A stretch of DNA of 64,000 nt from Morinoia aosen. Lineage: Eukaryota; Arthropoda; Malacostraca; Amphipoda; Talitridae. Position 1 is the stretch's first letter, and each line of letters begins with the position of its first letter. The notes beneath the pieces were generated by a model that saw only the letters and a program-made list of their open reading frames with translations, did not search any database and was not told where the DNA came from. Both the position numbers and the translations under genes were made by a program. The stretch is from assembly GCA_030386875.1 (NCBI GenBank), contig CM059576.1, positions 12,776,058-12,840,057 of the forward strand, read 5' to 3'. Below are positions 9,493 through 19,445 of the stretch, in pieces.

Positions 9493-9641
9493 GTGTCGTC
9501 CAGATACAGACAATGCTACTACAGATAGACATGTGCGGAGATGCCGCACACTCGCATAGATTAATCTCTATCACCTGTGGTACGTGGTTGATATTGTTAA
9601 AGTACCATCACGAACACTGTTTTCAAATCAAAATGAATTAG

Positions 9642-10014
9642 TTATCAAATGAAACACTTTTTAATTCGTTTTCATATTTCATTTGATACTGCTTCAAATA
9701 AAATTGAAATTTCCGAAGGATTTATTACAAGACAAAGACCTTGATAGGTTTTCCAACAAAATATGAGGGATTATCGCAATTTTCAAGATTTAATTGGGTA
9801 TGAGAATTACATTAGTTGTCTGGGACCGGAACTGATGAGAATTAGAGCTGAAGTATGTGCTTAAGATAGAACAAAGTACCTTTTTTTCTGGGCCTCAAGT
9901 GGTCACACGATGAGCTACCTGAATTTGATCGTTACGTCAATGCATAATGCGCACCTATTGGGGGCATGGATGTGGAGGGGGATTTTTGTGCTGGTGTGTT
10001 CTCCTATAGACGTG
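9642..10014. other. No feature seen
   Basis: AT-rich unique-looking DNA without ORF, terminal repeats or promoter motifs that I can support. Confidence 0.5.
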
Positions 10015-11645
10015 TTGAATTAGACTACGGTTGACATGATTCAGACTACAATAGAACTGCCTATTTAGAAAACAATAGACGTGCTCATTTAGACTACAAT
10101 AGACATGTTGGTTTAGACTATAATAGACATGCTCATTTAGACTACAATAGACATGCTATTTAGTGTACAATAGACATGCTCATTTAGACTACAATAGACA
10201 TGCTCATTTAGACTTCAATATACATGCTCATTTAGACTATAATAGACATGCTCATTTGGACTACAATAGACATGCTCATTTAAACTACAATAGAACTGCT
10301 CATTTAGACTACAATAGACATGCTCATTTAGACTACAATAGACATGCTCATTTAGACTATAATAGACATGCTCATTTAGACTACAATAGACATGCTCATT
10401 TAGACTACAATAGAACTGCTCATTTAGACTACAATAGACATGCTCATTTAGACTACAATAGACATGCTCATTTAGACTTCAATATACATGCTCATTTAGA
10501 CTACAATAGACATGCTCATTTAGACTACAATAGACATGCTCATTTAGACTACAATAGACATGCTCATTTAGACTTCAATATACATGCTCATTTAGACTTC
10601 AATATACATGCTCATTTAGACTACAATAGACATGCTCATTTAGACTACAATAGACATGCTCATTTAGACTATAATAGACATGCTCATTTACACTACAATA
10701 GACATGCTCATTTAGACTATAATAGACATGCTCATTTACACTACAATAGACATGCTCATTTAGACTACAATAGAACTGCTCATTTAGACTACAATAGACA
10801 TGCTCATTTAGACTACAATAGACATGCTCATTTAGACTTCAATGTACATGCTCATTTAGACTACAATAGACATGCTCATTTAGACTACAATAGACATGCT
10901 CATTTAGACTAAAATAGACATGCTCATTTAGACTACATTAGACATGCTCATTTAGACAATAATAGACACAATGATTTAGTCTGCAATAGACTTGTTGATT
11001 TAGACTACAATAGACATGTTGGTTTAGACTATAATAGACATGCTCATTTAGACTACAATAGACATGCTCATTCAGACTACAATAGACATGCTCATTTAGA
11101 CTTCAATATACATGCTCATTTAGACTACAATAGACATGCTCATTTAGACAATAATAGACATAATGATTTAGTCTACAATAGACTTGTTGATTTAGACTAC
11201 AATAGACATGCTCATTCAGACTACAATAGACATGCTCATTTAGACTGCATTAGACATGCTCATTTAGACTACAATAGACATGCTCATTCAGACTACAATA
11301 GACATGCTCATTTAGACTTCAATATACATGCTCATTTAGACTACAATAGACATGCTCATTTAGACAATAATAGACATAATGATTTAGTCTACAATAGACT
11401 TGTTGATTTAGACTACAATAGACATGCTCATTCAGACTACAATAGACATGCTCATTTAGACTGCATTAGACATGCTCATTTACACTACATTAGACATGCT
11501 CATTTAGACTACAATAGACATGCTCATTTAGACTGCAATCGACATGCTCATTTAGACTAAAATAGACATGCTCATTTAGACTAAATTAGACATGCTCCTT
11601 TAGATTACAATAGACATGCTCATTTAGCCATTAATAGACATGATA
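10015..11645 (+). repeat. 24-bp minisatellite, about 65 units
   Basis: Unit CAATAGACATGCTCATTTAGACTA repeated with few changes. Because 24 is a multiple of three, one frame stays open from 10163 to 10912 and would encode an NRHAHLDY octapeptide repeat. That frame has stops on both sides, so I treat it as a by-product. From about 10950 a higher-order unit appears: the variant starting GACAATAATAGACA recurs at 10955, 11147 and 11363, spaced 192 and 216 bp (8 and 9 units). Edges are more diverged than the centre, as expected from unequal exchange. Confidence 0.95.
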
Positions 11646-11649
11646 TCGA

Positions 11650-11869
11650 TACTTGCCAGATGCTGCTAGCGCGCCAAGAGTGTTCTGCGAAACTTATGCT
11701 TCCAATAAAAAAAAGCTTTATTTAGCCGCAGGCAACACGAACAATAGGCAGAATACTATCAGCACAATTGTCCATTAGCAACTAATGATAGTTCCAAACT
11801 CTTCATCATAATCTGCGGATGAGGATATTCTCTATTTGTATCATAGCCTCGTCAGATGGTGAAGTTTTC
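11650..11869. other. Short unique spacer
   Basis: Sequence between the minisatellite and the hAT relic. Only an A-run near 11707 stands out. Confidence 0.4.
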
Positions 11870-12512
11870 AGTGAACACAAGTATATCCTAAAATGATACA
11901 CATGACATGTTCAGCACATGCTTTACATAGGGTTGCTGAGCTAGTTCGCTCTAATTACCCAAACATAAATGCTTTAATTTCATCGGTTAAGAATGTATCC
12001 GTGCGGTCACCCAACAGAATTGACACATTTAGAGACCTTTGCCCCAATACACCGATTGCTCCTTCTCCTATCGTGACCAGATAGGGCACATGGATTGAAG
12101 CAGCGACATACTTGGCAACTAACTTCGACAAAATCTGGGAAGTTATATCCACGTTTGACAGCAGCCAAGATCAAAGCATTGAAGACTCTAATGCTCTGCT
12201 CCAGGATGTAGGAACACCAACCACATTAAATTTCATCTCTGCAACATTCTCGATGTTGCCAAGTCAATAAAACAGTTGGAGGCTACAAGTCTTCCATTGT
12301 CTTCTGCGATTGATATTATTAACAAAGTTAAAGAATCCTTGAAAACATCATATGACAAACAATTACCAAACAAACTTGACGATGCAAAAGAGAAGAATAC
12401 TGGCTTCGCCTCATTGAAATATATTAATTCAGTATTGAAAGGCGATCCATCTATTACTGCACCGGATGATTTTCCAAATGATCTGACCCTCTGTGGTATG
12501 TTTTGTTAAAAG
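11870..12512 (+). pseudogene. hAT-type transposase fragment, broken
   Basis: Frame 11893-12084 reads MIHMTCSAHALHRVAELVR, typical of the central part of insect hAT-related transposases where a histidine pair follows a conserved cysteine. A TAG replaces the tryptophan codon expected in the TRWGTW-like motif (12082-12084), and the same frame continues with GTWIEAATYLATNFDKIW. After about 12260 homology moves to the next frame (12276-12509, LPLSSAIDIINKVKESLK). Both N- and C-terminal parts are missing and no terminal repeats were found. Family assignment is by motif recall, so the subfamily is uncertain. Confidence 0.6.
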
Positions 12513-13017
12513 TATGCACCAGTTGTATCTTTTGAATTGAGAGAGTCTTTTCTGTTTATAAAACTGTTTTAGCTGACAATAGGAGAAGTTTCACCTTTGA
12601 GAATTTGAAGTAACATGTGGAAGTCAAATGTAACTCGTAGAGTAGATGACATTATACTTATTGTTCATGTTTATTAGCCTACCTTCTATTGCCAACATTA
12701 TACGAGCCATAATAAGATTGTAACTACATTTTTATATTTCGCTGTAAACAGGTCTTGTTTACATGTGTTTGTTAACAAGTTTTGTTTATATATGTTATGA
12801 CTTATTACATTTAGTAAGTAATTTTGTTTCCCTTGAGTCCTCTGTTTCTCCTCAATTCCTCAATACAGTTGAGAGTTTATAGGTAAACTAGTACAATCTA
12901 GTGATCTATATAGCGCATGATTGTAGCCAGTAGAGCAGACAAATGCTGAGTTTCTCCTTTACATCTCATCAATTAAAGGAATTCACTTAAAATATCTTTA
13001 AAAGAATTGAAAGACAT
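12513..13017. other. No feature seen
   Basis: AT-rich non-coding DNA. Possibly the decayed remainder of the hAT element, but nothing can be assigned. Confidence 0.4.
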
Positions 13018-13255
13018 GCATATGTGCACTATAATAAATGCATATTTGCATGATAATAAATGCATATTTGCATGATAATAAATGCATATTTGCATGATAA
13101 TAAATGCATATTTGCATGATAATAAATGCGTATTTGCATGATAATAAATGCATTTTTGCATAATAATAAATGCATATTTGCACAACATAAGTGCATATTT
13201 GCATACCATAAGTGCGTATAACGCATAACATAAGTGCATATAATGCATATTTATA
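13018..13255 (+). repeat. 22-bp minisatellite with octamer motifs
   Basis: About ten copies of a unit close to TGCATATTTGCATGATAATAAA, more degenerate at the right edge. The central copies carry ATTTGCAT, the reverse of the POU-factor octamer ATGCAAAT. Several minus frames are open through the array, but only because of the repeat. Confidence 0.9.
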
Positions 13256-14360
13256 ATTGCATAATGTCACAGCCCTGGTCATCACACACTCTCAGGTGTT
13301 CAAGTAATGAGAAAGTAATTAATCTCATCACATATATACCACTTTTATTAAATCATTTAAGATTTTTTAATTAAATGAGACAGTTTCAGCTGTCATTTCT
13401 AACTCGATAAGTAATGATAATAGAATATGAGATAATATGTCACAGCTATGAATGAATATCCCGCTTTCTTCACTTGCTGGTAGAGGAAGAAAAGTTGCCC
13501 GAACTTTCGGTACTGGAGAAATAGCTCATGTGGGTAAACATTTTCATTAATATCTAACTTAATATTACCATTGGTGTGTTTATTCTTATCTTTCGTAATG
13601 TTACCCTTTTGTGTTTATATATTTTTATATTTATTTGGTGTCCGATTTTGCTTCTCTCTCTGACGTACATGAGGATGCTCAATGACTGTATCTGTGATAC
13701 GAGTTTCACCAGTGCACAAGTACAATATTTTAATAGCGAACGCTATTGGGATAGATATACTCGTATTTGGTTGTCAGCCACATCTGGAGGTTTCATTCCA
13801 TTGATTAGTTAAATACAAATTTTCAAAAGTTGGGTAACAATTTTAAGTTAGAATAAAACCGACCTGGACCACATCGCGTTCAAGCACAAATTTTCCATCA
13901 GAATTTTTCATTTGATGAGTCCCACAAAAGTGTGAAGGTGTCATTATGAGCAGCACCGCTGCGTGGCACGTAATGAACACGCTACCCGCGCATCTCAGTT
14001 ACATATCTGGGATTTAGAAACAGATATTACACACACATGTCATGACTGCTCCATGGTTGTAAATACCTAACCGTTTGTTGTTCACATGGGACATAATTTA
14101 CTTGTGTGTTACGATTTTCAAAATAGTGATTTGACTTGATTAGCGATTTAAATTCTTCAATGTAAGTCTTAAATGATGTTATAGTTGAATCATATTCCTC
14201 ACCTACAAAAAATGTAGAGAAGTAGGGGCCTACTGATGAATTTTGAGAAGAGTTCTATGAAAAGATCATTTTGTTGACAAATTCTTGAATATTATAAGAC
14301 AGTTTATGCACCGCTCCCTTAAGCTCAAATGTAATTTCATGTGCTCAAGAAATTCATCTA
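13256..14360. other. No gene seen
   Basis: AT-rich DNA with short, domain-free ORFs only. No terminal repeats or promoter elements that I can support. Confidence 0.45.
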
Positions 14361-14448
14361 TTAGTGTCCGTCATTTCTGAATTGCTGAATGAATTCTCCC
14401 ACCGTCATTTGGCATTCATATTCATTGAACTTTGCAACAGGAGCGGTC
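14361..14448 (+). repeat. Dispersed repeat, copy 1 (partner at 54024-54112)
   Basis: The stretch from GTCATTTCTGAATTGC to TTTGCAACAGGAGCG matches 54027-54112 with scattered substitutions. The match stops on both sides, so the shared part is under 100 bp. Nature unknown; possibly an end of a MITE or SINE. Confidence 0.6.
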
Positions 14449-14610
14449 TTCAATAATCATCAATTATTCTTCAATTTATATTGATGTAAGAATTTTCTTC
14501 ATAAAGAAAAATATAGCAAATATATACTCAAGGACCTGCTTGAAAATTTAAACCATAGATTTAATCTTTGAAACACAATGAAAACCAATTCAACTTAGTG
14601 ATTTTTTCAA

Positions 14611-14727
14611 TCATGCGGGAAGCCACTCAGTTGATCGCTCCACATTACCATTGCTTATACCTGCAATTACAATGGTGTCCTGGTGTTGATTTGGGGAAGA
14701 CGAAGAGATTTCTTTATTTACATTCAT
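14611..14727 (-). pseudogene. Truncated gag start of an LTR element
   Basis: A 38-residue ORF (MNVNKEISSSSPNQHQD...) begins about 155 nt downstream of the primer-binding site of the LTR at 14904-15319, where gag would be expected. It stops at 14611-14613 and no further gag or pol is recognisable to the left. The internal part of the element is therefore lost or extremely decayed. Confidence 0.4.
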
Positions 14728-14881
14728 AGTATTTTCTTCGAACTTTTAGAAACATGTAAGCTTTCCGGAGCCTCAACATGCTTTGAGTGTTAATAGGAAG
14801 AGAATACGGAACGAAAAGTGAAGATATGGCATATTTACAAATTAAATTAGTTACCCCAGTGTTCGATAGTAGGTTGTGACA

Positions 14882-14900
14882 GTCCCATTTACGGGCGCCA
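14882..14900 (-). promoter_or_regulatory. tRNA(Lys)-type primer-binding site
   Basis: TGGCGCCCGTAAATGGGAC on the minus strand begins three bases after the LTR end. Its TGGCGCC start is the hallmark of Lys-type primer sites in retroviruses and many gypsy elements. Position and orientation fit minus-strand DNA priming. Confidence 0.65.
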
Positions 14901-14903
14901 ATT

Positions 14904-15319
14904 TGTTAGACGATTTCAGTAGCCGAGACCTTATTTGGATGAGGTTTTATTAAAATCCCTGTCTTAGGGTTTTTCTGAGGGTTGTTATGCTTTATTCGGG
15001 GAAGAGAAGATTCGTTTTTTAAGTTTCTATTTTTATTTGTACGGTAATCAAGGTTAATCGCAGAGTCATTCGATATTGGGTAAGACGGTTCCGGAATTTC
15101 CAGGGAGCTGACCGAAGTTCTTTTCGTCGCTCTCTTTCGCTCTCTGTCGCTCTCTGTCGCTCTCTGACCCTCTCCCTTTTCGAATTTCGGATCAGCCGGA
15201 TTCAAGGGGGTTTGGCGAGTATCTAGGATACTCGGATTAAATTCCGGCGAACATTATTTACGAAGCCGGGAGCGTAATACTATAATATCCTTCTGGCCAT
15301 ACTGGCGCGGGGCCTAACA
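14904..15319 (-). mobile_element. 5' LTR of a mostly deleted LTR retrotransposon
   Basis: 416 bp with perfect terminal hexamers TGTTAG...CTAACA. Read on the minus strand it has a GA/CT-rich tract (15117-15175) and AATAAA-like signals near its 3' end (around 14950 and 14995), then a primer-binding site. No 3' LTR is present in the window. A 99-codon minus ORF inside it is Glu/Arg/Lys-rich with no domain and is probably incidental. Likely Ty3/gypsy from the TGTTAG ends and Lys-type primer site, but this is not proven. Confidence 0.65.
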
Positions 15320-15837
15320 CGCCCATAATGACAAGACTTTACTTGTAAAGCAAAGTCGTAACAAACCCATGACAGTTTGGTCATTAAATTAAAGAAACGA
15401 AAGTCGGTTAGGTCTCTGATTGTTTTCGAGACCGTTCGACAGGTAGGAGTTACGTGCTAATTAATTCTATAATCCACAGAAATATCGGCCCTAGTTTAGC
15501 ACATTTTTTAACATCCTATCTAAACAGAGAACATATTTACAAGCTTTATCTCGAAATATCTCAGGAACATTCTCGGATCTTGCGGTTTTATTCGTTTCCT
15601 TGGAAGGTTGCGGAACGGGATTGGAAATCGGCGAAATGATTCATGGTTCCCGCGATATGCTCGGCTTGGAATTGAAACAGGCTCAGTTAGAGGGCCAATC
15701 GTTTCATGCGAGAGTTTAATTTATCGGCCTGTTGCAGATAGAGCAGATGGTCGCCATTGTTGATCGTTGATCTTAGTCGCCAAGGTTGATCGCTGATCTG
15801 GTCACCAATGTGTTTTTGGGCTGACAAGCCATTGAGT
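15320..15837. other. Spacer, no gene seen
   Basis: Short unique-looking stretch between the LTR and the copia-flanking minisatellite. ORFs here lack domains. Confidence 0.4.
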
Positions 15838-16018
15838 TTTTGGTAATAGTTTCCCGTTCGGCGGTAATAGCTTCCCGATTGGCAGTAACAGCTTCCCGGT
15901 CGTCGGTACTGGCTTCCCGTTCGGCGGTAATAATTTCTCGTTCGTTGGTAATAGTTTCCTGATCGGCAGTAATAGTTTCCCGTTCGTCGGTACTGGCTTC
16001 CCGTTCGGCGGTAATAAT
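15838..16018 (+). repeat. 21-bp minisatellite abutting the copia element
   Basis: Roughly eight to nine degenerate copies of a unit like TTCCCGTTCGGCGGTAATAG. The array ends exactly at the copia 5' LTR. Copies differ by several bases each, so it is older than the 24-bp array. Confidence 0.8.
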
Positions 16019-16295
16019 TGTTGAGATCCAACTTCAGTATATACATTTATTATTATATATGAGTTGTCGCAGTCACCCATTAAATTACTTCCGTCCCGTT
16101 TTCTATGTTCATGTGTTAACCGCTTTTGTAGAGCGATCGAGCTCCTTCTTCTTGTTCTCGCCGCCGTGCTCGACGGACGTACAGTACATGTAGTTCCTAG
16201 ATTACCAACTGTGTTTTCTCTACCCCACACTCATACTTATAATCGTTGTCGTACTCCGTTATTCCAAGATGGAAAGAGGCCTCTCTGGTCTAACA
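16019..16295 (+). repeat. Copia 5' LTR
   Basis: Starts TGTTGAGATCC, ends GGTCTAACA. An AT-rich TATATATGAG stretch lies in the first 50 bp. The gag ATG at 16269 is inside this LTR, 27 bp before its end. Confidence 0.9.
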
Positions 16296-18875
16296 GGTTA
16301 TGGGCCCAGTAACCTAACTTTTGATGGCAATGATGAAAGGTATGAGTTGTGGGAGGTGAAATTTCGGGCCTACCTAGACTTGAAGTCGTTGGATGCCGTC
16401 CTTGAGGACGAAGAATCAAGTCTGGATGTTGAGAAGAATAAGAAAGTGTTCTCCGAGCTTGTACAAAGGCTCGATGATAAAAGTCTCTCGTTAATAATCA
16501 GAGACGCCTATGGAGATGGAAGAAAATCCATGAAGATTCTGCGTGATCATTACCTCGGCAGCAGTAAACCGAGAATTATTTCTTTGTATTGCGAGTTGGC
16601 TGCGCTGAAGATGAAAAATGGCGAGACGGTAACCGACTACTTGCTGCGGGCAGAGACAACTGCATCCTACCTGAAGAAAGCCGGCGAAAATATCAGCGAT
16701 GGACTGATTATCGCCATGATTATCAAAGGATTGCCAGCTGCCTACAACGCTTTTTCTACTGTCATCACGCAAAGTGACAGTACAGAAATGAATTTCCAAA
16801 AATTCAAATCGTCTCTCAAGAGTGAAGAGGAAACAAAGAAGACCCGACAAGGCTACTGTGAAAGTGAAGAAAGAGTTATGAAAGTGAAAGACTCTAAAAT
16901 TACTTGTTACTTATGTGGTAAGTCAGGTCACAAAAAATCCGAGTGTAAAAGTCACAGTGCAAAGAAAAATCGGTGGTGTTCAATATGTAAAAGTGCATCT
17001 CATGATACTAATTTTTGCAGAAAGAGAGATACCGCGAAAGCGATGGCTACTGATAGCAAAGATGTGAAAAGCTCTTTTTGTTTTAGAGTATCAACAGACT
17101 CAGAAAGTGCTTCTATTGTAGACAGTGCAAAGTTACTGGTGGATTGTGGAGCAACTGCTCACATTATTTGTGATAAATCTAAGTTGGTATCTTTAGGTGA
17201 AAGTTTTGACCCTAGTGAGCATTTCATTGAATTAGCTGATGGTTCTAGAATGAATAATATTGTAGATTGTAAGGGTGATGCGCAAATTACCTTGACTGAT
17301 GCTAAAAATAGGAAACACGATGTTCGTTTAAAAAATGTTCTTTGTATTCCTAGTTTTAAGCAGAATATTTTCTCTGTCCAGGCTGCTATTGATCAAGGTG
17401 CATCATTTAATTTCAATCAAAATGGTTCAAAGTTGTTTGCATCTGATGGGACTGCATTTAATATTAAAAAATGTGGTAAGCTGTATTATTTAAATTCTGT
17501 AAGCTTTGTTGATTCTATTAATGCTGTTGGTGAACACACTCTGGAGGAGTGGCACAATATTCTTGGGCATTGTAATGTAGAAGATGTGTTGAGCCTAGAA
17601 GGTATTACTGAAGGAATGAAAATTACCAACAAGCATAATTTCGATTGTGAGATCTGTGTCCAGGGTAAAATGTGTCAATATAGGAGCAGAGACCCTGATG
17701 AAAAGTCAAGAAAACCTTTAGAGCTAGTCCATAGTGACCTAGCTGGACCTATAAGCCCTACTTCTTTTGAGAATTCCATGTATGTCATGTCTTTTGTGGA
17801 TGACTTTTCAGGCCTCATTTTTGTGTATTTCCTCAAAAGTAAAAGTGACACTGTTGGGGCATTTAAAAAATTCTTGGCTGATTCTGCTCCATTTGGCTCT
17901 TTAAAGCGTCTAAGAACAGATAACTGCACAGAGTATTCCTCAAACTTGTTCAAAGCTGTTGTCACGGAGAACAAAATAAAGCATGAATTTTCAGCTCCGT
18001 ACTCTCCCCATCAGAATGGGACTGCTGAGAGATCTTGGAGATCATTGTTTGAGATGGCTAGGTGTTTGTTGCTACATGCAAATTTGCCAAAGGAATTGTG
18101 GAATCATGCTGTCAGAACAGCTGCTTACATTAGAAATAGGTGTTTCAACGAAAGGACTGGCAAAACTCCTTTTGAGATGTTCACGGGAAAGAAACCTGAC
18201 CTTTCCAATATGCACATTTTTGGTTCAAAATGTTTTGCCATGGTTCAAAACCCAGGAAAGCTTGACCCTAGGTCAGAGCAGGGTATTTTTGTGGGATATG
18301 ACCCGTGCAGCCCTGCGTACATGATTTATTTCCCTGAAACTCGTCAAATAAAAAGAGTCAGATGTGTCACATTCTGTGATAAAATTTCTAGAAATGTGGT
18401 GGGTGAGGATGAGTTCATTGCTGTAGATAACCCTGCTGAGCTGAAACAAAGTGAGAAGGCTGACAAGGCTGAGGCTGAGTTGAAACCTGTGACTGTCCCA
18501 GAAGTGATTCAAAATGAAAATCATTCAGATGCAGAGCCCACTAGAAGATTTCCTTTGAGAGAAAAGAAGCCCCCAGCTTATTTAAAAGACTATGTTGATC
18601 CAGATGAATTGGATATCACTAATAATTTTGTTGATTATTGTTACAGAGTGAGCAGTATCCCTAAGTCTTACTCTGAGGCAATTTCATCCCCAGATTCTGT
18701 TGAGTGGAAACAGGCAATGAGCACTGAGATGGCTGCACTAGACGATAATGACACGTTCGAACTTGTTGAAAAGCCAAAAGATAGATCTTTTATTGGGGGA
18801 CGATGGGTTTATAGTGTTAAATCAGGTCCCAATGATCAGGAAACTTTCAAAGCTCGTTATGTAGCCAAGGGATAA
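16269..18875 (+). CDS. Copia gag-protease-integrase-RT start
   Basis: 868 residues from MERGLSGLTGYGPSN to a TAA. Gag covers about residues 1-270, with zinc knuckle CYLCGKSGHKKSEC near 213 and a second Cys/His cluster CSICKSASHDTNFC. Protease has LLVDCGATAH near 290. Integrase has the HHCC finger (WHNILGHC ... CEICVQGKM) near 427-465 and the DDE core VHSDLAG, LRTDNCTEY and PHQNGTAERSW. The RT N-part begins at EWKQAMSTEMAAL. The start lies inside the 5' LTR and translation runs through the primer site. The TAA at 18873 replaces a residue in the ARYVAKG-SEVADVDF stretch, so this copy is interrupted in RT. Confidence 0.9.
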   Translation: MERGLSGLTGYGPSNLTFDGNDERYELWEVKFRAYLDLKSLDAVLEDEESSLDVEKNKKVFSELVQRLDDKSLSLIIRDAYGDGRKSMKILRDHYLGSSKPRIISLYCELAALKMKNGETVTDYLLRAETTASYLKKAGENISDGLIIAMIIKGLPAAYNAFSTVITQSDSTEMNFQKFKSSLKSEEETKKTRQGYCESEERVMKVKDSKITCYLCGKSGHKKSECKSHSAKKNRWCSICKSASHDTNFCRKRDTAKAMATDSKDVKSSFCFRVSTDSESASIVDSAKLLVDCGATAHIICDKSKLVSLGESFDPSEHFIELADGSRMNNIVDCKGDAQITLTDAKNRKHDVRLKNVLCIPSFKQNIFSVQAAIDQGASFNFNQNGSKLFASDGTAFNIKKCGKLYYLNSVSFVDSINAVGEHTLEEWHNILGHCNVEDVLSLEGITEGMKITNKHNFDCEICVQGKMCQYRSRDPDEKSRKPLELVHSDLAGPISPTSFENSMYVMSFVDDFSGLIFVYFLKSKSDTVGAFKKFLADSAPFGSLKRLRTDNCTEYSSNLFKAVVTENKIKHEFSAPYSPHQNGTAERSWRSLFEMARCLLLHANLPKELWNHAVRTAAYIRNRCFNERTGKTPFEMFTGKKPDLSNMHIFGSKCFAMVQNPGKLDPRSEQGIFVGYDPCSPAYMIYFPETRQIKRVRCVTFCDKISRNVVGEDEFIAVDNPAELKQSEKADKAEAELKPVTVPEVIQNENHSDAEPTRRFPLREKKPPAYLKDYVDPDELDITNNFVDYCYRVSSIPKSYSEAISSPDSVEWKQAMSTEMAALDDNDTFELVEKPKDRSFIGGRWVYSVKSGPNDQETFKARYVAKG
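16296..16310 (+). promoter_or_regulatory. Copia-type primer-binding site (internal tRNA-iMet)
   Basis: GGTTATGGGCCCAGT follows the LTR directly. It matches the known Drosophila copia primer site, which pairs with an internal (anticodon-region) part of initiator tRNA-Met, not the tRNA 3' end. Here it is also translated as codons 10-14 of the polyprotein. Confidence 0.8.
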
Positions 18876-19445
18876 TCCGAAGTAGCTGATGTAGACTTCA
18901 CAGAAACCTTTTCTCCACCAGCACGTCTAACTTCTGTTAGAATGCTGATGGATATTGCTGTGCAAAAGTCGTACATTGTGCACCAGATGGATGTGTGCAC
19001 TGCTTATCTTCATGAAAAAATAGACTGTGATGTTTTTGTAGAACAGCCTGAGGGATTTATTGAACTTGACAAAAATGGAGAGAAGTTAGTCTGCAAACTC
19101 AAAAAATCTTTGTATGGCTTAAAGCAAAGTGGCCGTAACTGGAACAACCTTTTGCATCATTTTCTTGTTGAACAAAATTTTGTTCAATCTCTCAGTGATA
19201 CTTGTGTCTATGTGAGGGAAAGCAACTCTGGAAAAGTGATTATCATTGTATGGGTTGATGATTTGATTTTGGCCTCTTCTAACGCTGTTGTATTAAAGGA
19301 AGTCAAGTGTTTGTTGTCAAATAAATTCAAAATGAAAGATCTTGGACAAATTTCATGTTTTTTAGGCATTGAATTTGATGTGAAGCATGACTCAATTGAG
19401 ATGAAGCAGTCAAAGTATGTTGAGAAAATTTTGTTCAAAATTTAG
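18876..19445 (+). CDS. Copia reverse transcriptase, middle part
   Basis: Same frame as the upstream polyprotein. It contains FTETFSPPARLTSVRML, MDVCTAYLHEKI (motif A), KSLYGLKQSGRNW (motif B) and the active site IVWVDDLILAS, where copia elements usually have YVDD. It ends at TAG 19443-19445 because of a one-base shift near 19430; the domain continues in the next frame. It is part of a single RT domain, not a separate gene. Confidence 0.85.
   Translation, partial: SEVADVDFTETFSPPARLTSVRMLMDIAVQKSYIVHQMDVCTAYLHEKIDCDVFVEQPEGFIELDKNGEKLVCKLKKSLYGLKQSGRNWNNLLHHFLVEQNFVQSLSDTCVYVRESNSGKVIIIVWVDDLILASSNAVVLKEVKCLLSNKFKMKDLGQISCFLGIEFDVKHDSIEMKQSKYVEKILFKI

Larger units (their letters stand above)
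1215..9500 (-). mobile_element. Ty3/gypsy LTR retrotransposon (decayed copy)
   Basis: The minus strand reads, in order, a TATA-containing leader, gag, a zinc-knuckle segment, protease, reverse transcriptase, RNase H, integrase, and a small extra ORF in the position env occupies in envelope-bearing gypsy elements. The order protease-RT-RNase H-integrase is diagnostic of Ty3/gypsy. The copy is inactive: one in-frame stop lies inside gag, and pol changes frame at about 4535, 4110 and 3500. The limits given are the candidate promoter and the candidate 3' LTR start. Neither LTR could be confirmed, and no clear tRNA primer site was seen upstream of gag. Confidence 0.8.

Noticed and set aside
8000-9650. 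Confirmed 5' LTR of the gypsy element
   Set aside because: No matching copy was found at the 3' side (1-1400), and no primer-binding site could be located, so I give only a promoter candidate.
10163-10912. 249-codon ORF encoding an NRHAHLDY repeat protein
   Set aside because: The frame is open only because the minisatellite unit is 24 bp. There is no promoter, no signal peptide and no non-repeat coding sequence at either end.
10015-11645. CRISPR-like array
   Set aside because: Units are contiguous without unique spacers, and the genome is eukaryotic.
15802-16230. 142-codon minus ORF across the copia LTR
   Set aside because: It spans the 21-bp array and the LTR in antisense; nothing protein-like.
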